A DNA stretch of 64,000 bases from positions 1 through 64,000 of the forward strand of contig JABCZZ010000003.1 of the NCBI GenBank assembly GCA_013289445.1. Direction: 5' to 3'. Shown here piece after piece: positions 1-8,862 of the stretch. The stretch comes from Alphaproteobacteria bacterium. GTDB taxonomy: Bacteria; Pseudomonadota; Alphaproteobacteria; Rickettsiales; JABCZZ01. A program made the translations under genes and the position numbers. Within the stretch, counting starts at the first letter, position 1. The number at the start of each line of letters is the position of its first letter. The notes under the pieces are model-generated. The model saw only the letters and a program-made list of their open reading frames with translations. It had not been told where the DNA came from and searched no databases.

Positions 1-367
1 AGAATTCCGGCTCTGGCGTGTGGATATTGATATCGGAATCCTTGCCGGTAAAACGCATGAGAAACCATTTCTGGCGTTGACCGCGAAATTTGCCGCCCCA
101 GATTCTTGGCACTAATGCTTCGGGCAGATCGTAGGTATGCCATTGCTTGCTCTGTGCCACCAAGGCTGCTTTGTCTGTGCCGGTTTCCTCGGCCAGCTCG
201 CGCCATGCGGCGGCCAGCGGGGTCTCACCTTCATCGATACCGCCTTGGGGCATCTGCCATGCCTCGCTGGTCATATCGATGCGCTTGGCGACGAAAATAT
301 CAGACTTGGCATTCATCAGCATGATGCCTACGCCCGGGCGGTAGGGAAGGTGGTGAGTGGAAGTCAT
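1..367 (-). CDS. rppH: RNA pyrophosphohydrolase RppH (Nudix), 3' end cut by window edge
   Basis: Reading leftwards from the ATG at 367 gives [17 protein letters not shown] followed by a full Nudix box (GGIDEGE then REL and EETG) at about residues 41-63. The WQMPQGGID and GQRQKWF blocks are typical of the RppH branch, which removes pyrophosphate from 5'-triphosphorylated mRNA and so triggers decay. About 122 residues are present; family members are about 155-175, so the C-terminus lies outside the window. The start overlaps the stop of the upstream deacetylase-like gene by 4 nt (ATGA), so the two are translationally coupled at the end of an envC-ctpA-deacetylase-rppH operon. Confidence 0.93.
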   Translation of the reverse strand, partial: MTSTHHLPYRPGVGIMLMNAKSDIFVAKRIDMTSEAWQMPQGGIDEGETPLAAAWRELAEETGTDKAALVAQSKQWHTYDLPEALVPRIWGGKFRGQRQKWFLMRFTGKDSDINIHTPEPEF

Positions 368-1440
368 GGGAATATACGTGTGGCGACGGCGGAGACAGGC
401 ACCAGATCAACGCCCTGCGCACTCAGCCCTTGTGCCCATTCAACCACGGTCTCGGTCGTTGGCGGATAGGAATGGGCAATGCCGATGGCGTAGCCCTGTT
501 TCTTGGCAAGGTCGGTGAGGTTTTGCAACTGTGCGGCGATGGCGGCGTTGGAAATTTCATCATCAATGACCATGTCGGCCGCCAGTGTATGCAGTGAGCG
601 CGATTTGGCGAGTTCCTCGACACCGCCATTCTTCGGTGTCTTCAGATAGACAAAAAGCACGCCGCGCGCAGCGAGCTCTACGAGTGTGGGCCTGAGCACA
701 CTTGCATTGGCTGTCAGTTTTTCATTCTCGGGTGCGAGCACCCCCACAAATCCTGGAAAACGTGAGAGCACCCAATGCAGACGTGCGCTGCTGTCTGCGG
801 GGCTTAGATCATCAAGCAGGCCGTAAGGGCCCGGATCCGAGAGGGGATAATTCTCAGGCTGCATCGGCAGGTCGACCAGCGATTCAAATCCTTCCTCGCG
901 GGCTTTCTGTGCCCAGACCTTTGCATCGCCCGCATAAGGGGAAAACGAGAGGGTAAAATTATGCGGCAGTGTGAGCACGTCCTGCGTCAGCGGTCTGCTT
1001 AAGCCCAGATTGGTGAAAACAATCGCCACCACTGGCCGTTTTTCCTGAGCAGTGTAAGGACGGGCGTAATATTTCCATGGCTGTGTACCATCGCGCCCGA
1101 CAATCGGAATGAGTCCTTTGTCGGACTGTTCGGAAATCGCTGCTAACGGCGCCGGAGCAAGGCCATCTTTGCTGATAATGGTAGAACTGGACACGTCGGG
1201 AGCTTTGGCTTCAGCGCGGCGCGTATGACGGGCATTGCCGTCCACTGTGTCGCCTGCTATATGCACAAGCACACGCTGGCCGGCGTCGATGGCTTCTTTA
1301 CTCAGGTCATTGCCTGAAAGAAAGATCTTGGTAATCAGCAGCAGAGCAAGAATGCCCAACACCGTAGTGCTGACCGCCCATGCCCAGAAGCCGGGCGTGT
1401 GTTGCGCCAGATATCGTTTGACTAGCGTCCGAACGTCCAC
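364..1440 (-). CDS. Divergent polysaccharide deacetylase family protein (DUF610/YibQ-like)
   Basis: This 358-residue protein has a short cytoplasmic N-terminus and one membrane segment at about residues 19-41 ([16 protein letters not shown]), then a periplasmic domain. The block from about residue 135 ([39 protein letters not shown]-like and IAHSYPPT segments) matches the divergent deacetylase fold found beside envC-ctpA in many alphaproteobacteria. In canonical members the first block reads IDDLG; here it reads FTNLG, so the metal-binding Asp pair of active deacetylases appears missing. A role in cell-wall turnover is inferred from its operon partners. It ends 4 nt inside rppH and starts 18 nt after ctpA. 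Confidence 0.82.
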   Translation of the reverse strand: MDVRTLVKRYLAQHTPGFWAWAVSTTVLGILALLLITKIFLSGNDLSKEAIDAGQRVLVHIAGDTVDGNARHTRRAEAKAPDVSSSTIISKDGLAPAPLAAISEQSDKGLIPIVGRDGTQPWKYYARPYTAQEKRPVVAIVFTNLGLSRPLTQDVLTLPHNFTLSFSPYAGDAKVWAQKAREEGFESLVDLPMQPENYPLSDPGPYGLLDDLSPADSSARLHWVLSRFPGFVGVLAPENEKLTANASVLRPTLVELAARGVLFVYLKTPKNGGVEELAKSRSLHTLAADMVIDDEISNAAIAAQLQNLTDLAKKQGYAIGIAHSYPPTTETVVEWAQGLSAQGVDLVPVSAVATRIFP

Positions 1441-1458
1441 CGGCGTACCCAGCTCAGG

Positions 1459-2823
1459 TCAGTTAAGTGTCTTGTACACAGAAAGCGACCGCAGCAGATC
1501 AAGCGCACGCGACAACTGGAAGTCCTCGCTCTCCGAAATATCGCCTTCCAACGTATGGTCGGTGATATCGTCGGGTTTGCCATGCTTGGAGTCGCCCTTG
1601 TCCTTGTCTTTGGCGTCTTTCTTGGTCTCTTTGGGCAGTTTGCTTTCAGACTTGTCCTTGCCCTCATCCTCACCGCGCAGGCGTCTGGGCAAGCTTGCCT
1701 CAAGGCGCTGCATGGCGTTCTTCTTGATGGGTTCAATCTTGGCCTGCTCCACTACGATATCCGGTGAGATGCCCTTGGCCTGGATCGAATGTCCCGACGG
1801 GGTGTAGTAACGCGCCGTCGTCAGACGCATAGCGCCATGGCCCGGCAGCGGGATGATGGTTTGCACCGATCCCTTGCCGAAGGATTTCGTGCCCATGATG
1901 ATGGCGCGTTTGTGATCCTGCAAGGCGCCTGCGACAATTTCCGAAGCAGAAGCCGAACCGTTATTGATCAGCACCACAATCGGGATTCCTTTGGCAATGT
2001 TGCCGCCATGTGCCACATAACGCTTGGTGTTTTCCGGATCACGGCCACGGGTGGAGACGATCTCGCCTTCATCGAGGAATGCATCGGAAACGCCTACCGC
2101 CTGGTCAAGCAGGCCGCCGGGGTTATTGCGCAGATCGAGCACGATACCCTTGACCTGGGGAATGGCTTTCTTCTGCTTTTCCCACTCGCTCTTGACCTTT
2201 TCGGTGGTCTGTTCATTGAACTGAGTGATGCGTATGTAGACGACATCGCCCTCGGCGCGCGAGCGCACCGACTGAATGCGGATAACGGCACGCGTGAGGG
2301 TAAAGTCGATTGGCTCGTTCTCGCCTTCGCGCAGTACGGTGATTTTGATTTTGGTGTCAGGTGCGCCGCGCATTTTGTCGACGGCGTCAGACAGCGTCAT
2401 GCCCATGACCGGTTCGTCGTCAATCGCGCTGATGAAGTCACCGGCATGGATGCCTGCTTTAAACGCTGGCGTATCGTCAATCGGCGAGACGACTTTCACC
2501 AGACCGTTTTCCATGGTCACTTCGATGCCCAGTCCGCCAAATTCGCCCTTGGTCTGGACCTGCATTTCCTTGAAATTCTTTTCGTTGAGATAGCTCGAAT
2601 GCGGATCGAGCGAAGAGAGCATCCCGTTAATGGCTGCTTCGATGAGATCGGTGTCCTTGACGGGTTCGACATAATCGGTGCGCACACGCTGAAAAACATC
2701 ACCGAAGAGACTGAGCATGTCATAGACGTCATTTTTCTCGGCCCATGATGCAAGCGGCGACAATACCAGTCCCACAGAAAACGCACTTGCGGCAACCAAT
2801 CCCATTTTCCACGCGCGACGCAT
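1459..2823 (-). CDS. ctpA: S41 family carboxy-terminal processing peptidase
   Basis: This 454-residue periplasmic serine protease trims C-termini of envelope proteins, commonly cell-wall enzymes. A signal peptide or anchor covers residues 1-28 (ends LASWA). A PDZ domain lies at about 95-170 and contains GGLGIEV. The S41 catalytic core includes VLDLRNNPGG and NNGSASASEIVAGALQ; by family alignment Ser292 and Lys317 (in FGKG) form the Ser/Lys dyad with the usual 25-residue spacing. The C-terminal tail at about 370-430 is rich in Lys, Asp and Glu and is probably disordered. It follows envC, and EnvC-type LytM activators and Ctp proteases are often co-transcribed. Confidence 0.95.
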   Translation of the reverse strand: MRRAWKMGLVAASAFSVGLVLSPLASWAEKNDVYDMLSLFGDVFQRVRTDYVEPVKDTDLIEAAINGMLSSLDPHSSYLNEKNFKEMQVQTKGEFGGLGIEVTMENGLVKVVSPIDDTPAFKAGIHAGDFISAIDDEPVMGMTLSDAVDKMRGAPDTKIKITVLREGENEPIDFTLTRAVIRIQSVRSRAEGDVVYIRITQFNEQTTEKVKSEWEKQKKAIPQVKGIVLDLRNNPGGLLDQAVGVSDAFLDEGEIVSTRGRDPENTKRYVAHGGNIAKGIPIVVLINNGSASASEIVAGALQDHKRAIIMGTKSFGKGSVQTIIPLPGHGAMRLTTARYYTPSGHSIQAKGISPDIVVEQAKIEPIKKNAMQRLEASLPRRLRGEDEGKDKSESKLPKETKKDAKDKDKGDSKHGKPDDITDHTLEGDISESEDFQLSRALDLLRSLSVYKTLN

Positions 2824-2879
2824 AGTCTCTCCTTGTCTAACAGCCCAAGTGATCTCAGGCTGGCTTTATCAGGTTATTT

Positions 2880-4030
2880 TCATCCCTTGAACCACGGAAG
2901 GGGATCCACCGGTTTTCCGTCTTTTCTGAGTTCTACATACAGGCGGTTCGCGCCCGAGCGCCTACCCATAGCACCAATCGGCTCGCCTTCCAACAGGAAT
3001 TGCCCGGGGGTGCAGTTGATTTCATCCATGCCCGCAAGCAGGGTATGATACTCGTTGCCGTGACGCAGTATCACCATACGTCCGTAGTCGCGGAAAGGTC
3101 CGGCGAACACGACTTCCCCGTCAAACGGTGCCAGCACTTCTGTTTCCGGCCGTGTCTCTATTACCACACCTTTGGAGAAGGCGGCGCCCATCGCCGTGTT
3201 GCCGTAATGGCTGATGATCTTTCCGGGGACGCACCGCAAATGGCCCTCTGCGCTTGCAAAGGAACGCTGAGAATGATGCCCGGCGGATTTCTGATTTTTC
3301 CAGCTGCCCGCCGCACTTTCATGTTCCCATAGATGGTTGTGTTCGGACTTGCCGATAGCATCCACCAGATCCTGCAGATTTTCCGATTTGGCAGTGAGTT
3401 TGGCAATATGCTCTTTCTCTTCACGCGCCTTGCTTCCCAATGCCGTCTGTAGTTTGCTGCGCTCTTTTATTTTGCCGCCCAATTCGCTCTGGCGTTTTTC
3501 CAGTGCAGCCGTTCTGGCGGCAATGGCTTCACGGTTTTTCTGGATTTGCGCTTCGAGCGCATCAAGCTCATGCAGTTCCTGTTTTAAGCTTTCCGCCTCT
3601 TCTTCAATCGCGTGGGTCACCACACCCAGTGCGCGGGCCGTTTGCAGTGTCTCATCGAGCTTGCCGGGCATGGCGATGACTGCCTCCGGCGGCAGTTCAC
3701 GCAGTTTCACCATGGCGGATATCATAGAAGAAAGCTCCACTTGGCGCGCTTCAAGCGCCTTGGTTTTTTGTTGTTTCTGCTCCTCAAGAATGCTGCGTTT
3801 TTCTTCGTAAGATGCCAGATCTTCTTCCTGTTCCTGCAGATCACTTGCTATTTTCACCATCTGCTCTTGCAAGCCCCCCAGTTCATGCTCGAGTGCAGCA
3901 TGTTTTTCCTGCAGCTGCTTTTGAGCTCGGAAAGCGTTCCCTGCAGCTCTGAGCGTGCATCTTCATCTTCTTCTGCGTAGGCGCAGAAGGCAGAGCATAT
4001 CAGGAAAAAGAAAACAACCAGTAGGGGCAT
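2880..4030 (-). CDS. envC: Murein hydrolase activator EnvC-like, apparent frameshift
   Basis: Two adjoining minus-strand frames together make one EnvC-like protein. The N-terminal part starts at the ATG at 4030 with a signal peptide (MPLLVVFFFLICSAFCAYA) and runs into SELQGTLSEL. The rest, coiled coil followed by a C-terminal LytM/M23 domain (SHYGNTAMG, APFDGEVVFAG, GRMVILRHG), is in another frame that ends at 2880. The switch falls near 3925-3940 (around gagctcaaaagcag); one missing base, or two extra, would explain it. The longest single frame begins at an internal ATG at 3872. The LytM zinc ligands look incomplete, as in EnvC, which activates amidases and is not an enzyme itself. Whether this is a real mutation or a sequencing error cannot be told here. 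Confidence 0.8.
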
Positions 4031-4200
4031 GAGCGATGTTTGCCACAAATGGACGCGCTTGTCACGGCGTGCATAAATAAAGCATGCGGATCCGATGGTG
4101 CAACGCAAGAAAATGCTTGGAAGCTGGCGCGTTTTGAGGCATAATGAAACCAGGGTAAATGTTCAGGTTTAGGCTGCCACCAAGGTTAAAAACCCGTACA

Positions 4201-4217
4201 AAGGAGGAAAAACCATA
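4201..4217 (+). promoter_or_regulatory. Strong Shine-Dalgarno followed by ATA where the rsfS start is expected
   Basis: AAGGAGG at 4201-4207 is an ideal ribosome-binding site. Seven bases downstream, in frame with rsfS, stands ATA (4215-4217) where ATG would be expected (ACCATAGCC). The next in-frame conventional start is the GTG at 4242, 34 nt from the site, which is too far for normal initiation. Confidence 0.6.
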
Positions 4218-4241
4218 GCCACTGCAAAATCCACCTCTCAA

Positions 4242-4583
4242 GTGGTTAAACTGAAACGCCTCATCGAGAAATCTCTCGATGCCGACAAAGCCTTAGATGT
4301 TGTCACCATCGACCTCGCCGGGAAAAGCACCTTAGCAGATTACATGATCGTAGCTTCCGGCACTTCCCTTAAACATATTTCCACGCTTGCCGACCATCTT
4401 TCCGACAAACTTAAAACCGTCGGCAAAGATCCCGTGCCTGTTGAAGGCAAAGATGTCAGCGACTGGGTGGTAGTCGATGCGGGTGATGTTATCATCCATC
4501 TTTTCCGCCCGGAGGCCCGCCGCCACTATAACCTGGAGAAGATGTGGGCGATTCCGCTGCCCGCATTGGAAGTGGCGTTGTAA
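4242..4583 (+). CDS. rsfS: Ribosome silencing factor RsfS (start uncertain: GTG 4242 or ATA 4215)
   Basis: The protein (113 residues from the GTG) matches the RsfS/Iojap family: IEKSLDADKALDVVTIDL, then TLADYMIVASGTS, then DWVVVDAGDVIIHLF and RRHYNLEKMW. RsfS binds ribosomal protein L14 and blocks joining of the 30S and 50S subunits in starvation. The end coordinate is firm. The ideal ribosome-binding site at 4201-4207 points to an initiator at 4215, which reads ATA and would add nine residues (ATA, then ATAKSTSQ). rlmH follows 85 nt downstream, the usual partner. The gene is divergent from envC. Confidence 0.92.
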   Translation: MVKLKRLIEKSLDADKALDVVTIDLAGKSTLADYMIVASGTSLKHISTLADHLSDKLKTVGKDPVPVEGKDVSDWVVVDAGDVIIHLFRPEARRHYNLEKMWAIPLPALEVAL

Positions 4584-4668
4584 TCTTTGAGGCGAACGTT
4601 CCGCCCGCTACGGCCCACCTAGTTGCGCGGTGTAAAAACTCTTCCGTATACCTTCGAGAGGTAAAATA

Positions 4669-5127
4669 ATGCACATCCTCATCGCGGCTATCGGCAAACT
4701 CAAATCCGGTCCCGAGCAATCACTCTATAATGAATATATCGCCCGCCTGAAATGGAAGGTGTCGGTCAAAGAATTCGACATGCGCAAGTCGCTCAAGGGT
4801 GATGTCGGCAAAACGCAGGAGGCGGAATTTCTCTTACACGCCGTGGCAGATACGGATCATTTGATCGCGCTGGATGAACGCGGCAAAGATATGACCAGTG
4901 CGGCTTTCGCCGCGCATCTGGGCAAATGCCGTGACAATGGCGTGGGTGCGATTGGGATAGTCATCGGCGGAGCGGACGGGCTTGATGAAAGCGTACGCAA
5001 AAAAGCGCATCTCGTATTATCGTTTGGCAAGCTTACCTGGCCGCATCTTCTTGTGCGCCCATTACTTGCTGAGCAACTCTACCGCGCATATTCCATTTTG
5101 AATCATCATCCCTATCATCGGGAGTAG
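4669..5127 (+). CDS. rlmH: 23S rRNA (pseudouridine1915-N3)-methyltransferase RlmH
   Basis: This 152-residue SPOUT-class methyltransferase methylates pseudouridine 1915 in helix 69 of 23S rRNA, using SAM. It has the standard family length. The SAM-binding knot is visible as IGIVIGGADGLDESV followed by SFGKLTWPHLLVRPLLAEQLYRA. The N-terminus (MHILIAAIGKLK) is typical and follows a GAGAGG ribosome-binding site at about 4657-4662. It lies directly after rsfS, the conserved alphaproteobacterial order. Confidence 0.96.
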   Translation: MHILIAAIGKLKSGPEQSLYNEYIARLKWKVSVKEFDMRKSLKGDVGKTQEAEFLLHAVADTDHLIALDERGKDMTSAAFAAHLGKCRDNGVGAIGIVIGGADGLDESVRKKAHLVLSFGKLTWPHLLVRPLLAEQLYRAYSILNHHPYHRE

Positions 5128-5130
5128 TGC

Positions 5131-5158
5131 TTGCAACTGTTTTGCATGCGCGTATACT
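5131..5158 (+). promoter_or_regulatory. Predicted sigma-70 promoter upstream of phoU
   Basis: TTGCAA (5131-5136) and TATACT (5153-5158) are separated by 16 bp, in the gap between rlmH and phoU. Transcription would begin near 5165 and leave a leader of about 55 nt. Confidence 0.55.
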
Positions 5159-5220
5159 ATATCTAGTAAAAATTTACCGCATGGCCCATCTACATCTGGT
5201 AAAACGATCTGGTCTAGAAA

Positions 5221-5913
5221 TTGAATAACGCACCGTTTCAGTCCTATAACGAACAACTCCAGCAGCTCACGCGCTCCATTCTATCCATGGGAGGGCTGGT
5301 GAAGGAAATGATAAGCGCTTCTGTCAAATCGCTTACCGCCAAGGACGATGCGCTTAAAGAACATGTGCGCGAGCTTGATCGTCAGGTCAACGCGCTTGAC
5401 CGCAGCATCAACGAACAGGCAACCATGATGCTGGCATTGCGTGCGCCCATGGGTGACGATCTGCGTTTTGTCACTTCGGCACTGGGTATTGCAAGCGATT
5501 TGGAACGCGCCGGCGATCTGGCGAAGAATACCACCAAGCGCTCGCTCAAGCTTGGCGACTATACACCGACGCTGGTGATTGAATCGCTCAATAAGATGGT
5601 GAGTATCGTGCTTTACATGCTGGGCGAGGCGCTCACTGCCATAGAACTGCGCAATCCCGAACAGGCCATCGAAGTCTGGAAGCGCGACAAGCAGGTCGAC
5701 GATCATTACCATGAAATCCTGCGGGCGCTGCAAGAGGAGATGCAGAAAAACCCGGGTGCCATCGAGTCGGCGACCCATTTCGTCTTCGCTGCCAAGAATT
5801 TTGAGCGCATCGCTGATTATGCGACCAGCCTTGCGCGTACGGTCTATTACGTCACCACCGGCAAACAGGCCGGCAAGGAAGTGCTCAAAGCCGCCAAAGA
5901 AGACCCGCATTGA
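5221..5913 (+). CDS. phoU: Phosphate signalling complex protein PhoU
   Basis: This 230-residue all-alpha protein has the two PhoU repeats: the first includes RQVNALDRSINEQ and ALGIASDLERAGDLAKN, the second DKQVDDHYHEILRAL and AAKNFERIADYATSLA. The paired E/D-rich motifs (LERAGDLAKN, FERIADYATS) bind metal clusters. PhoU couples the Pst phosphate transporter to PhoR and restrains the Pho regulon. The start is TTG at 5221. Unusually, no pstSCAB or phoBR genes lie beside it; the neighbours are rlmH and gpmI. Confidence 0.95.
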   Translation: MNNAPFQSYNEQLQQLTRSILSMGGLVKEMISASVKSLTAKDDALKEHVRELDRQVNALDRSINEQATMMLALRAPMGDDLRFVTSALGIASDLERAGDLAKNTTKRSLKLGDYTPTLVIESLNKMVSIVLYMLGEALTAIELRNPEQAIEVWKRDKQVDDHYHEILRALQEEMQKNPGAIESATHFVFAAKNFERIADYATSLARTVYYVTTGKQAGKEVLKAAKEDPH

Positions 5914-5945
5914 CTCTGAGGCCCGCTTCGCCTAATGCGTAAGGC

Positions 5946-7472
5946 ATGGCCCAGACCCCGCGCCCCGTAGTGCTTGCCGTTCTCGACGGATTCGGTGAAA
6001 ACCCCGATACCGAGAATAACGCCGTGGCGTCCGCGCATATGCCTCATTTCAAGGCACTTAAGGCAGAATTTCCCCATGGATCGATCAATGCCTCCGAGTT
6101 GCATGTAGGGCTGCCCGAGGGCCAGATGGGCAATTCAGAAGTGGGCCACACGAATATCGGCAGCGGACGCGTAATCATGCAGGAATTACCGCGTGTCGAC
6201 CAGGCAGTGGCCAGCGGCGCGCTCGCCAGGAACGACGAGCTGCTTGCCTTTATCGCCAAGCTCAAGAAAAGCGGCGGGGCCTGCCATCTCATGGGCTTGC
6301 TCTCGCCCGGCGGGGTGCATTCGCATCAGCGTCACATGGCGGCGCTTGCCAACCTTATCAGTGCTGCGGGTGTGAAAGTATGGGTGCATGCGTTTCTCGA
6401 CGGACGCGATACCCCGCCCAAAAGTGCGCTCGAATATCTGGCGCAATTCAAAAAAGATTTTCCTAAGGCGCAGTTTGCCACGGTTAGCGGTCGATATTAT
6501 GCGATGGACCGCGACAAACGCTGGGATCGTGTGGAACTTGCCTACCGGACCGTTGCCGAAAGTACTGGCCCGCGTGCCAAAACAATAGAAGAGGCAGTGA
6601 ACGCCAGTTACGCTGCCAGCAAGAATGACGAATTTGTTCTTCCGACGACGCTTGGGGATTATACGTCCATGCAAGACGGTGACGGCTTGCTCATGGCCAA
6701 TTTCCGCGCTGATCGCGCCCGCGAGATCCTGCAGGCGTTGCTGATGCCACAGTTCACAGGGTTCGCGCGCAAGCATAGAGTCAATTTTGCAGCGACGCTG
6801 GGCATGGTCGAATATTCAACCGAGCTGAATCCTTACATGCCCGCACTGTTTACGCCTGAGCCTCTCAGCCATATCCTGGGCGAAATTGTGGCGGAAAAAG
6901 GCCTGAAGCAATTGCGTATCGCCGAGACCGAGAAATACGCGCATGTGACATTCTTTTTTAATGGCGGGCGTGAAGAGCCGTTTACCGGCGAAGAGCGCAT
7001 ACTTGTCGCCTCACCGAAAGTGGCGACCTACGATCTGCAGCCGGAAATGTCGGCGGCCGAGGTCACCGACAAACTGGTGGCGGCCATCATCAGCGATACA
7101 TTTGATTTCATCGTGGTGAATTATGCCAATTGCGACATGGTGGGGCATACCGGCAATCTAGAGGCGGCCACCAAAGCAGTGGAAGCGGTGGACGCAGGGT
7201 TAGGGCGTGTGTGGGAAGCGGTGAAGCAGAAGAACGGTGCGTTCATCGTCACCGCCGATCACGGCAATGCCGAGCAAATGCATGATGACTCCACAGGGCA
7301 GCCACACACCGCACATACGCTCAATCTGGTGCCGGTCATTGTGGCATCTGCAATGCTTAAAGGAAAAAGCCTTGTCATCAAGGAGGGTAAGCTTGCCGAT
7401 ATTGCGCCCACGGTGCTTAAGCTGATGGGGTTGACGCAGCCCAAGGAAATGAACGGCAAAGCGCTGGTCTAG
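5946..7472 (+). CDS. gpmI: 2,3-bisphosphoglycerate-independent phosphoglycerate mutase
   Basis: This 508-residue enzyme of the alkaline phosphatase superfamily interconverts 3- and 2-phosphoglycerate in glycolysis with two Mn ions. The first metal site is LDGFGENPDTENNA, and the phosphorylated serine is Ser64 in MGNSEVGHTNIG. HAFLDGRDTPP, SGRYYAMDRDKRWDR, NYANCDMVGHTGN and TADHGNAEQM are all intact. It begins 32 nt after phoU and ends 4 nt inside the tail of the convergent der gene. Confidence 0.97.
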   Translation: MAQTPRPVVLAVLDGFGENPDTENNAVASAHMPHFKALKAEFPHGSINASELHVGLPEGQMGNSEVGHTNIGSGRVIMQELPRVDQAVASGALARNDELLAFIAKLKKSGGACHLMGLLSPGGVHSHQRHMAALANLISAAGVKVWVHAFLDGRDTPPKSALEYLAQFKKDFPKAQFATVSGRYYAMDRDKRWDRVELAYRTVAESTGPRAKTIEEAVNASYAASKNDEFVLPTTLGDYTSMQDGDGLLMANFRADRAREILQALLMPQFTGFARKHRVNFAATLGMVEYSTELNPYMPALFTPEPLSHILGEIVAEKGLKQLRIAETEKYAHVTFFFNGGREEPFTGEERILVASPKVATYDLQPEMSAAEVTDKLVAAIISDTFDFIVVNYANCDMVGHTGNLEAATKAVEAVDAGLGRVWEAVKQKNGAFIVTADHGNAEQMHDDSTGQPHTAHTLNLVPVIVASAMLKGKSLVIKEGKLADIAPTVLKLMGLTQPKEMNGKALV

Positions 7473-8860
7473 CTTTTTTCGACGTAAGGGTTTTTGTTGC
7501 TCTTAAGCAGTATGCGAATGGGGATGCCCGGCATGTCAAACACGTCGCGCAGGCTGCCGATGAGATAGCGGATATAGCTTTCGGGTAATTTGTCGGCCTT
7601 GCTCGCGAACATCGCAAAGGTGGGTGGCCGGGTTTTTATCTGCGTCATGTAGCGGATTTTGATGCGTCTGCTGTTCATGATTGGCGGGGAATGGCGCACC
7701 AGCGCTTCCTCCAGCCATTGGTTGAGCTTGCCTGTAGAAATGCGCTTGTTCCAGATTTCATAGACCCTAAAGACCGCGCCCATGAGCTTATCGACATGCT
7801 GGCCGGACTCGGCGGAAATAGGCTGCACGATGACGCCGGTGACTTGCGGCATGACGTCCTTAAGGCGGTCATGCAGATCCTTGAGATACTGCTGTTTGTC
7901 CTTCACCAGATCCCATTTATTGATCGCCACGACCAGCGCTCGGCCTTCCTTTTCGATATGATCGCAAAGCGTAAGATCCTGTTTTTCGAGTGCGCCTACG
8001 GCATCGAGCATCAGTATGATGACATGGGCATATTGGATAGCTCGCCTGGAATCCTGGGCGGCGAGTTTTTCTACCTTGCCCGTGACGTTGCTGCGCCGGC
8101 GCATACCCGCGGTGTCGACGAGTTTGAGCGCCCTGCCTTCGTAATTGAGATCGACGGCGATAGCGTCGCGCGTAATGCCCGCCTCCGGACCCGTCAATGT
8201 GCGTTCGTAGCCCAGCAGACGGTTAAACAAAGTCGATTTGCCGGCATTGGGACGGCCGACGATGGCGACCTGCAAGGTGATGTCTTCTGGCGCAAGCAGC
8301 TCATCTTCCTTCTGCTGGTCACGTTTTATCCTGCCGCGCGATCGTTTTTCCTGCGTTTCTTCGCCGGTGAATCTGGCAAACGGGGCCAATGCTTCATAGA
8401 GTTCGCTTAAGCCTTCGCCATGCGCAGCGGAAATGGCAATCGGCTCACCCAAACCGAGCGCATAGGCTTCGCCCAGAGTCTCTTTGGCTTTTCCACCTTC
8501 GCATTTATTAACGACGAGCACGACCGGCTTGCCGCTCTTACGAATGAGATTGGCAAAATGCCTGTCATCGGGCGTGATGCCGGTGCGTCCGTCGATCACC
8601 AACAGCGCTACATCGACTTCCCTGAGCGCATGTTCGGACTGTGCGCTCATACGTTGTGAAAGCGAGCCTTTGGGCGCTTGCTCCAGGCCGGCCGTGTCAA
8701 AAAGGGTGAAGGTCAGGGGCCCAATGTTACCCTTGCCTTCGCGCCGGTCGCGCGTGACGCCCGGCATATCGTCGACCAGCGCAAACTGCGTGCCGGTCAG
8801 GCGATTAAATAACGTCGATTTGCCGACGTTGGGGCGGCCGAGTATGGCTAGGGTAAGCAT
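7469..8860 (-). CDS. der: Ribosome biogenesis GTPase Der (EngA)
   Basis: This 463-residue protein has two tandem GTPase domains and a C-terminal KH-like domain. The P-loops are GRPNVGKSTLFNR at the N-terminus and GRPNAGKSTLFNR at about residue 205. G4 motifs are VNKC and INKWD, and G3 motifs DTAGLE and DTAGMRR. The KH-like region ends with IPIRILLKSNKNPY. Der is essential for 50S assembly. The start is 2 nt after the bamB stop, so der closes a guaA, yfgM-like, bamB, der run. Confidence 0.97.
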   Translation of the reverse strand: MLTLAILGRPNVGKSTLFNRLTGTQFALVDDMPGVTRDRREGKGNIGPLTFTLFDTAGLEQAPKGSLSQRMSAQSEHALREVDVALLVIDGRTGITPDDRHFANLIRKSGKPVVLVVNKCEGGKAKETLGEAYALGLGEPIAISAAHGEGLSELYEALAPFARFTGEETQEKRSRGRIKRDQQKEDELLAPEDITLQVAIVGRPNAGKSTLFNRLLGYERTLTGPEAGITRDAIAVDLNYEGRALKLVDTAGMRRRSNVTGKVEKLAAQDSRRAIQYAHVIILMLDAVGALEKQDLTLCDHIEKEGRALVVAINKWDLVKDKQQYLKDLHDRLKDVMPQVTGVIVQPISAESGQHVDKLMGAVFRVYEIWNKRISTGKLNQWLEEALVRHSPPIMNSRRIKIRYMTQIKTRPPTFAMFASKADKLPESYIRYLIGSLRDVFDMPGIPIRILLKSNKNPYVEKS

Positions 8861-8862
8861 GA

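Noticed and set aside
1789..2748. Long plus-strand open frame of 319 codons opposite ctpA
   Set aside because: It mirrors the codon structure of ctpA, has no ribosome-binding site and resembles no protein. Similar shadows opposite der, carB, pilB and pilT were dropped for the same reason.
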